Source of the DNA: Cricetomys ansorgei
Lineage: Eukaryota; Chordata; Mammalia; Rodentia; Nesomyidae
Direction of reading: 5' to 3'
Length of the DNA stretch: 64,000 nucleotides
NCBI GenBank assembly: GCA_026225945.1
Contig: JAMJFZ010001089.1
Location: 7,996,001-8,060,000 of the forward strand
Of the stretch, positions 57,275-64,000 are shown one piece after another. The translations under genes were made by a program, and so were the position numbers. The notes under the pieces were generated by a model. The model worked only from the letters and a program-made list of their open reading frames with translations, had not been told where the DNA came from and did not search any database. Within the stretch, counting starts at the first letter, position 1, and every line of letters starts with the position of its first letter.

Positions 57275-59550
57275 TAGATATGAGATTTAGATACAAATTC
57301 AGAAAGGCTGACCTCATGCCTGTGTTTATAAGCGGTACTTCATATTTTCTGAGAGGAATAGAAATCGTCATCATCTTTCTTATCTGTTCATGCAAAGTGA
57401 AAACTATAAAGGGTCTCAAGGGTGGCAGAAATAAACAAAGAGGGTGGAATCAATTTTTTCTAGTGGTACAGAAGTGTAGGAGTAGGAATAAAAACATTTC
57501 AGCCACAGAAATCAAGCAGTTTGAGTATGCAAAGATGGGGAGAAGAAAAAGAAAGGCTTCCCACCCGCAAGATAAGTGAGTTTTGTTGATACATCTCATG
57601 TGAATAAGCAGTTTTCAAATTTTCAATTTCAAGCATTTTTCATAAAATGAAACATAGTCCCCCTGTGAGAGGACTGCCAGGCCAATGTTAGTTTTGTGCC
57701 TATACTTGTGTAGTCCTTGTATCTGTCCTGTATATATGCAAGGCACCAGTTCAGGAGAAGATAGGTATCCGAGTCTTAAGGAAACTCAGAGCAAAGTCAC
57801 TAGGCCCATATAGCAATAGAAAACAGGGTTCACTCAGTGCCCAGAAGTAGACCTATCCTTCGGAAAGCCTCCTTCTGCATGTGACGGCAAGAGTGTGAGT
57901 TTCATGGTTGTCCAGTTCTAGCCAGCTAGACTCTGAGGCAGACAACATTCCTAAAATTGTACAACACAGAAGACTTAAATTGGGCCTGGTAGGAAGATCA
58001 TGTATCTACTAGAACCTGGGCAGCAATGGTAAAAAGAAAGCAGCTATTCCTTTCCTTTGTGGACCCTCATAAATTTATCAGGGATAAAAGGGAACCAGTG
58101 TCAGCCATGTGTAAAATAGACAATGCCTTTAATGACGTGCCGAGGGGTGAGAGTTAAAAGGCACCAGTAACAGTTCCTCCTGTTTTGATTCTCTAGAAAA
58201 GGATGCAAAGAAAAGAAAAATGTTCCAGGGTCTGCATACTAAATTTGGTGGTAACAAAAATCCAGCCCCAAAGAACATTCTTGATATGTTTTTGTTAAAC
58301 CTGCTTAAAATGTTGAAGTAGCTTCTGTGGACTGGGTTGGTATTGCAATAAATGGGATCCATTTACATCTCCGTATTTTATGTTTTCTGCAGGATAATCT
58401 GCCATAGTGACATCATACTGGGCTAAATTGTGAGATCTATTTTTTTTTAATATTTCTAACTCTTGTCAGATATTCCAAATGGTGACTGACGTGTATTTCA
58501 TTCATGCAGCCCAGACTCCTACTCTGCTTAAATAAAATACACAAGATTCAATTTTATACAAAATGTCAAGGTCTTCCCATTAATCCAAATCAAAATACTC
58601 TTAATATTAATACTGTTTGTCCACAAACTCTGGGCTTACCTAACAATGATAATTTTTCATAAATTTTTTTAAAAGGGTGGGCCTTCATCTCTATCTTGTC
58701 TCTGGAAATTTTCATAAGGAAAAAAGGAATGAATATGATTTTACTGGATTTATTCTGTTGCCTGTATTATTTCCATAATTAACCTATTGTCTATTTATCT
58801 ATCGTCTATCCATCCATAACCTGTCTAGACAGAGATGTAACTGTATGTGTAGACAGTTACTTTATAACCACAGTGCATTTGTCAGCCATGGTAACATTTT
58901 AACTTAACCTGCTCTTTGCATTTTAACCTAAGCTGACTGGGAATGTCCCTTAAAGCACCCTTCCACTCCAGGGCAGAATCTAGGCCAAGGTCAGTTCAGC
59001 CCAAGGTTATGGTCCGGAAGAGCCCAGTCCAGTGTCAGGTCTCTTTTGCTTTATTGACTCTGGAGCGTTTCTATACCCTCAAGTTACCATTTATCGTGAT
59101 TCTGCTCTTTCATTTTAAGAGACCACTCCTAATTCAGTGTTGTCTCTCATGCTCTCATGATGAAACTCAAGTTTGCTCCTTCTAGGCTAGAATTCTCCAA
59201 AGGAAACGTTACATTTTTCTCTAGGTGTCATATGTGGAGACAACCAATACCCAATTGTCCTTTACCAGAGGTGACCATTTTCATTGGCCAGGCAAGATGC
59301 TGTCTAGTTTCAACCTTGAAAATAACAGATGTGGGGAGGACACTTTAAAGCCATAAAATACCCTACTCTTCATCAAACCTCCCCTTAGAGTCTACATCTG
59401 TGTTGGGTCTTTCTTGCACATTTTTTGCCATGTGCAATATTTATTGTAATGGTTAAAAAATAATGGTTTTTAACCACACCTAACTCCACATTAATAAGTT
59501 AGTTCCCAGCATTCTACTGAGAAAAAGAAGCAAGAGACATTTCTTCTGCT
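57275..59550. other. Unique intronic sequence, no exon seen
   Basis: Holds two perfect palindromes at 58821-58859 (see findings). Confidence 0.4.
58821..58859. promoter_or_regulatory. Adjacent palindromes with a SMAD-type GTCTAGAC
   Basis: CTGTCTAGACAG (58821-58832) is a perfect palindrome containing GTCTAGAC. GTAACTGT (58836-58843) and ACAGTTAC (58852-58859) are perfect arms around TATGTGTAG. Binding is not shown. Confidence 0.35.
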
Positions 59551-59554
59551 GATT

Positions 59555-59578
59555 TCATTCATTCATTCATTCATTCAT
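59555..59578. repeat. (ATTC)6 microsatellite
   Basis: Six ATTC units. Confidence 0.95.
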
Positions 59579-59637
59579 GTATCCATGCATGCATTTTTTA
59601 CCAGTTCTTATTCATTTAATATCAGGACCCGTGAGTG

Positions 59638-59866
59638 TCTTCTTCTTCTTCCTCTTCTTCTTCCTTCTCTTCTCCTCCTCCTCCTCCTTCTTCTTTTTCT
59701 CTTTCTTCTTCTTGTTTTGTTTTTCGAGACAAGATTTCTCAGTTGTAACTCTGGCTGTCATAGAACTCACTCTGTAGACCAGGCTAGCCTCAAACTCACA
59801 GAGATCCACCTGCCTCTGTCTCCCAAGTGCTGGGATTAAGAGTGTGTGTCACCACTGCCCAGCTGA
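59638..59866 (-). mobile_element. B1 SINE with expanded (GAA)n tail
   Basis: The + strand shows a CTT/TCC-rich tract (59638-59712) followed by TTTTGTTTTTCGAGACAAGA, CTCTGTAGACCAGGCTAGCC and CTCCCAAGTGCTGGGATTAA, the reverse of B1. The pyrimidine tract is the tail. Confidence 0.92.
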
Positions 59867-59869
59867 ATG

Positions 59870-60715
59870 TCTTCTTTTAATTTAACATCTTTTTTTAGTG
59901 AACACCATAGATTTTTGTCTCCAAATTATCCCAGTTGGATCAATGCAAGCCTCTTCGACCCAGCCCCTTATTCCTGTGATTTTTCTCTTTTCATTTTAAC
60001 CTTATCAAAGCACAACAACTTCTATCAATTATTTTATTCCTTGCACACATTCCAACACAATTACCTTCTTATGTTGTCCAAGCAGGGTACTTTAAAAAAT
60101 TAAAGGCATATGAAAATCTATTTTCAATAAAAGAAAAATAGAAAAAAATGTAAAAGCTAAATCCACATATAGAAAAATAAAAAATTCTTAAATAAATAGG
60201 TAAAAAATTACAAGCTCACACATGGTACATACACACATGCTGACCACTCGTACACATAAAATAAATACATGTTAAAAATAAAATAAAAAGTGTAGGTGCC
60301 AGAGATGGTTAAGATAATATACCCAAGCTAACAGTCAAATAAAGATTTAAAAGACAAAAGGTTGGCATAGTGTAATATGAGCATTCCCCAAATGGTCCAA
60401 GTCATTAATAAATAATTCTCATCCATTCATTTGTTAAGAATGATATGTTTCCACAAGCATTCAGTTCCTATCTTAAAAATATGGCTCAAATTGACTTGCA
60501 TATCTTAATTAGATGGAAGCATTCTATAATATTGTTCTTCAGTGGTAAATGTCACATCTTCATCATTTGACATGAATAAATACAAAATGTGTGTAATATG
60601 AAGCTTTTTAGGAAGCGTTGCTGAAAAGTACCATCACCACTCAGGTCAAGACTTAAGTTCATTTTACATCACAAAGCTCTTCTTCATTCCCTAAGACAAC
60701 ACCTGCCCCATCAGC
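59870..60715. other. AT-rich sequence, no exon seen
   Basis: 60080-60300 is A-rich and ends like a SINE tail (AAAATAAATACATG). The head is not recognisable. Confidence 0.35.
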
Positions 60716-60719
60716 CTCC

Positions 60720-60860
60720 AGCGCAGAACTAATTCTTCACCTTCATACAAATGGGCACATTTAGTATTTGTTCTTTTAGAAATGGCTTCTATTTTTCAAC
60801 ACGAAGTCTGTGACATTCATCCATAGAACTGCTCATAGCAGTAATTTCTTCTTGAAGCAT
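60720..60860 (-). mobile_element. Old L1 3' region fragment
   Basis: AACACGAAGTCTGTGACATT and CATCCATAGAACTGCTCATA resemble the antisense L1M segment also seen at 26400-26985. Confidence 0.4.
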
Positions 60861-60929
60861 GACACTGACGATATTACAGAAATTAAAATGTTATAATACT
60901 ATAATTGGTTCTTTGATAACTTCATGTAT

Positions 60930-61900
60930 AGACAGTGTGCTTTGGTCATATCCACCCATCACTACTGCCTTCCAGCTCCCCATTACTGCTTATTTTCACA
61001 ACTTCATGTCCTTCTTTGTTGTTGTTATTAGTAATCTCCAGAGTACAGTTACTGCTGCCCGTATGAGCACAGGTTTGAGGCCATCCACAAGTGTGAGCAG
61101 TCACCAGCAGCCGTATTCCCTAAGAAGAGTGAATCTCCTTCTCTTGGCAGCCACCGATTGCCAATAGCCCCTCCAATAAAGAAGTGGCCCAGGAGTCTTT
61201 CCCTATCAATGTTGGGATTTTTACTGGCTTAATCACATGCAGAGAACAACAGTGCTATGTATTGATCCATGCAGCAGACATGTGTTGCATGCACAGAACT
61301 CGGCATTCCACATCTCTCCTCTCCATGCCCCAACTTCCACAAGGTGTTCCCATCTTGAATGGGGGAGGTTCGCATAGATGATTATCTACAAATCAAGCAT
61401 TCACTGTTAGTTATACATGGCATTTTGATGAGTTATGAGTCTCTATAGTAACCACTACCTACTTCACAAAGAAGCTTTCTGACCAAATTTGAGGGCAACA
61501 CAAATCTACATGTTTAAATATTTACAAGGCAGTTTCATAACATGTTCATCTAGCAAAACCACAAGAGTAGCTTGTTCCCTTGGGTCTATGGTCTTTGATC
61601 ATGGGCCACTAACCAGTAGCAGACATGAAATCCCTCCTGTGGAGCAGGCAGGCCTCTTAGCCAGCCAAAAAGCAGTTGGTTACCTATATAACCATTATGC
61701 CACTATTGCACCAGTGGGAATATCATGCCAGGCAGGTCAGTATTATAGCATGCAGATCCAGCAGTGCATACGATAGTTGATGTATTTCTTCCCCATCATC
61801 CTGTGTCACCTTCTGGCACTACATAAACTATCCTTCAGGGTGAGAGGTCAGTTAAGGTTGGTTTCGCTATGCTCTGTATCAGAACAGTCTTACCACCTAC
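60930..61900 (-). mobile_element. Rodent L1 (Lx-like) 3' UTR
   Basis: The + strand carries GGCAGCCACCGATTGCCAAT, GGGATTTTTACTGGCTTAAT, CCTCCTGTGGAGCAGGCAGG, AGCAGTTGGTTACCTATATA, GCCACTATTGCACCAGTGGG, CACCTTCTGGCACTACATAA and CAAGAACAGTGCCAATAG in the order of the antisense rodent L1 3' UTR. Confidence 0.8.
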
Positions 61901-62169
61901 TTATGGCAGGAGACCAAGAACAGTGCCAATAGATAATGTTGTTTTGTTTGCCTCTGGATTTAAGTATTTTATAAGTAATTTTCCTTTGGACACATTATGA
62001 ATTTATCAATCTGGACATATGTAAGCTTAGGTTTACCTCTACTCATGTAAACATACTCAAAGTTTTCCAAAGGAATTAGATAGGAAGATATGGGCAGCAT
62101 TTCCCTTTATCGTCTTAAAGGCTATGGCATCCACAGTGATACCGCTATCCATTTCCTAGCATTGGAGAG

Positions 62170-63250
62170 CTGCGTCTTCAGTCTTTTCCTCTTTATTAGT
62201 TTTTCCAGAACGTAATCAATTTTTATTGAAGTTTAAGGGATGCATTTTTTATTTTATTTAACTTTCTTTTGTTTCCATTATTTCAATTTCATTGACTTCT
62301 ACTTTTATCTTTATTATTTCCTTATTTCCTCTCCCTTGGGAATTCTTTCTCTCTTTTTTCTATATTCTTGAGATAGGAACTTATATTTGATTTGAGACCT
62401 TTACTTTTCTCTAAGTGGTCATTTAGTGTTATGCATTCCCTGATTGGCACTGTTTTCGATGTACCTCACATACATGGCACACTACATTTTAAATGGTGTC
62501 TTGACACGAATAAAAGTTTTTTAGTTTCATTGACCGGCGAGGCTATCTATTCTTTTGTGCTTATTGCTTCTTATAAAATTCTCTTCCGAGGTCATAAAAT
62601 TGTTTCCCTAGTAGAGGAATTTTCATCTAGAAATTATATCATTTGTCCTTCACATACAGCGTCATGATCCATGTGAAATCGGAGCTGGTGTCTAGAGTGA
62701 GGAAGGGATCCAGAGTGTTCGTCTACTCTGTGAATGTCCAAAAGACAAAGCATTATAAAGAGTTCATCCTTTCCCTTCTATATTACAAAGATATTCTCAC
62801 CCAAGTCATAGGACTGTTTGGATGTATGTCTGTTTTTAGGCCTTCCGTTGGTCTAGTCATCCTACATTGTTTTTGTATTCTGTCCATTCATAAACCTTGG
62901 TGACTTTCACTATAAATCCGATAAGTTCATTCTCATTTGTCAAGATCAAGCTTCCCATTCTCCTTCTTTATTCCCATGTGCATTTTATAATCAGTTGTCA
63001 AATTTTCTTTAAAAATGCTTAGATTTGTTTGGAATTACATTAAATCTACAGATCAACAATGCCTTACCAATGATTTAATTTCTTTAGATTCATGAAAATA
63101 ATCACGGTATGTTAATCCCATCACTGAATTATTCAAATCTTCTTTTATGTCCATGAAGCTTCATAGTTTTTATATAGAATTATTACTAATTTTTGTTAAA
63201 AAATTGTAGTTATTTGACTATTTTAATACCATTATGTGTGGCACTTTAAA
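62170..63250 (-). mobile_element. Old L1 ORF2, antisense, decayed
   Basis: TTTCAATTTCATTGACTTCT, GATTTGAGACCTTTACTTTT, TTGGAATTACATTAAATCTA and CATGAAGCTTCATAGTTTTT are degraded forms of antisense L1 ORF2 landmarks. Stops throughout; no coding capacity. Confidence 0.75.
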
Positions 63251-63263
63251 ATTTTTATTTTCG

Positions 63264-63478
63264 GGCCAGTAAAATGGCTTACTGTATAAGGGGGCTTGCA
63301 CCAAACTCGACAACTTGAGTTCAATCCCTGTAACCTACATGGTAGAAGAAAAGAACCAACTCACAAATTTTCCTGGCCACCACAGTTATTGTGGTCATCG
63401 GCACCTTGACACAGACATGCTCAACCCCATAGATAGATAGATAGATAGATAGATAGACAGACAGCTAGATTTTAATTA
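63264..63478 (+). mobile_element. B3-type SINE with (GATA)n tail, nested in L1
   Basis: GGGCCAGTAAAATGGCTTAC, ACTTGAGTTCAATCCCTGTA, ACCTACATGGTAGAAGAAAA and a (AGAT)n/(GACA) tail at 63430-63463. Confidence 0.8.
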
Positions 63479-63479
63479 A

Positions 63480-63790
63480 ATATAAAATTTTATTTTCTAA
63501 TTTTTATATAGGATATGGATATTTTATACAAACATATCCAGTAATATTGTGAAATTTATTTAGTTCTAACAGCCTATATACTCTTAAGGATTCTGTGTAT
63601 ACACAGTTCTGATACATATGACTAGTGAAATGTTTATTACTTGCTTTCAAATTAATTACCTCTTACATTTATTTTGCTTGACTTATTTATCCAGGACCTC
63701 TAGTGTAATACTGAATACATAATTGGACATAGTTGGGAAACTCTATATACTCTCTCTTATTCTTCAAACTCTAATTCAGAAGGTTCGGCT
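63480..63790 (-). mobile_element. Old L1 ORF2, continuation after the B3
   Basis: AAATTTATTTAGTTCTAACA, TATTTATCCAGGACCTCTAG and TGTAATACTGAATACATAAT match antisense L1 ORF2 ('ttattagttctaacag', 'ccaggacttccagtac'). Confidence 0.7.
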
Positions 63791-63809
63791 TGGAGACATG
63801 TAAAATCCA

Positions 63810-63942
63810 CATTTTAAGCCAGTAATGGTAGTGCATACCTGAAATGTGTGTACTCGGGAGGCTGAAGCAGGAGGATTAGAAGGTATCCCAGGTATTCCTG
63901 GGAATACCCAGGAAAACTATATCTCAAAACAAACAAACAAAG
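63810..63942 (+). mobile_element. B1/7SL-related SINE, 3' half rearranged
   Basis: GCCAGTAATGGTAGTGCATA, ACTCGGGAGGCTGAAGCAGG, then an unusual GGTATCCCAGGTATTCCTGG, GAATACCCAGG palindromic stretch, and CTATATCTCAAAACAAACAA. Confidence 0.75.
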
Positions 63943-64000
63943 GTCAAATCTCACCTGATTCTGATGTAAGGCTGTTCTAGAAGCACACTCTAAGCAATAT

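Noticed and set aside
59612..59809. Lysine-rich minus-strand frame
   Set aside because: Translation of the purine-rich tail of a B1 SINE.

Overview
This window is nuclear DNA from a muroid (mouse/rat/hamster-type) rodent. The evidence is many B1, B2/B3, ID and B1-ID composite SINEs, rodent MaLR/ERVL-type LTRs, a rodent L1 3' untranslated region, long (CA)n, (TA)n and (GATA)n microsatellites, and older mammalian repeats (MIR, MER5, L1M). The species is not settled: I see no very young mouse B2 or rat ID copy that would decide it. There is no bacterial gene, operon, CRISPR array or RNA gene that I can support. Nearly all open reading frames here are chance frames inside repeats or unique non-coding DNA.

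The one gene I recognise is the 5' end of Phactr1 (phosphatase and actin regulator 1) on the + strand. A TATA box (41021-41030) sits 31 bp before an initiator-like A at 41052. A non-coding first exon ends at 41191 before GTAAGTAT. After a 1.7-kb intron, a second exon (42885-43035) holds 48 nt of 5' UTR and the first 34 codons of Phactr1 ([10 protein letters not shown]... ending ...YSQGAQ), then GTAACAGA. The ATG is the first in the inferred spliced leader, has an in-frame TGA just upstream and a strong Kozak context. The coding frame is too short for ordinary ORF finding. The rest of the gene lies beyond the right edge.

Layout: 1-41,020 is upstream intergenic DNA, made of repeats separated by unique stretches of about 0.5-3 kb. 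Notable parts are a CpG-dense patch (7.5-7.8 kb) and a probable ERVL/MaLR internal fragment (8.9-9.7 kb), an old L1M element split by two related LTRs (27.1-29.4 kb), a solo LTR with a perfect 5-bp target duplication (32.5-32.9 kb) followed by a 190-bp polypyrimidine tract, and an ORR1-like LTR inserted in a SINE (36.6-37.3 kb). 41,052-43,035 is the Phactr1 5' end. 43,036-64,000 is the start of the next Phactr1 intron, with B1/B2/B3 copies, a hAT-Charlie MITE, several MIRs, and near the right end antisense L1 sequence with a B3 nested in it.

The most interesting points are the internal duplications in the Phactr1 first coding exon (a doubled start-codon context and a doubled nine-residue LDVESA repeat), the TATA-type promoter without a CpG island, a T27 tract joined to an overlapping 3'/5' splice-site-like sequence in intron 1, and several long perfect inverted repeats outside recognised repeats. 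Repeat family names are from memory of consensus sequences and should be read as approximate.
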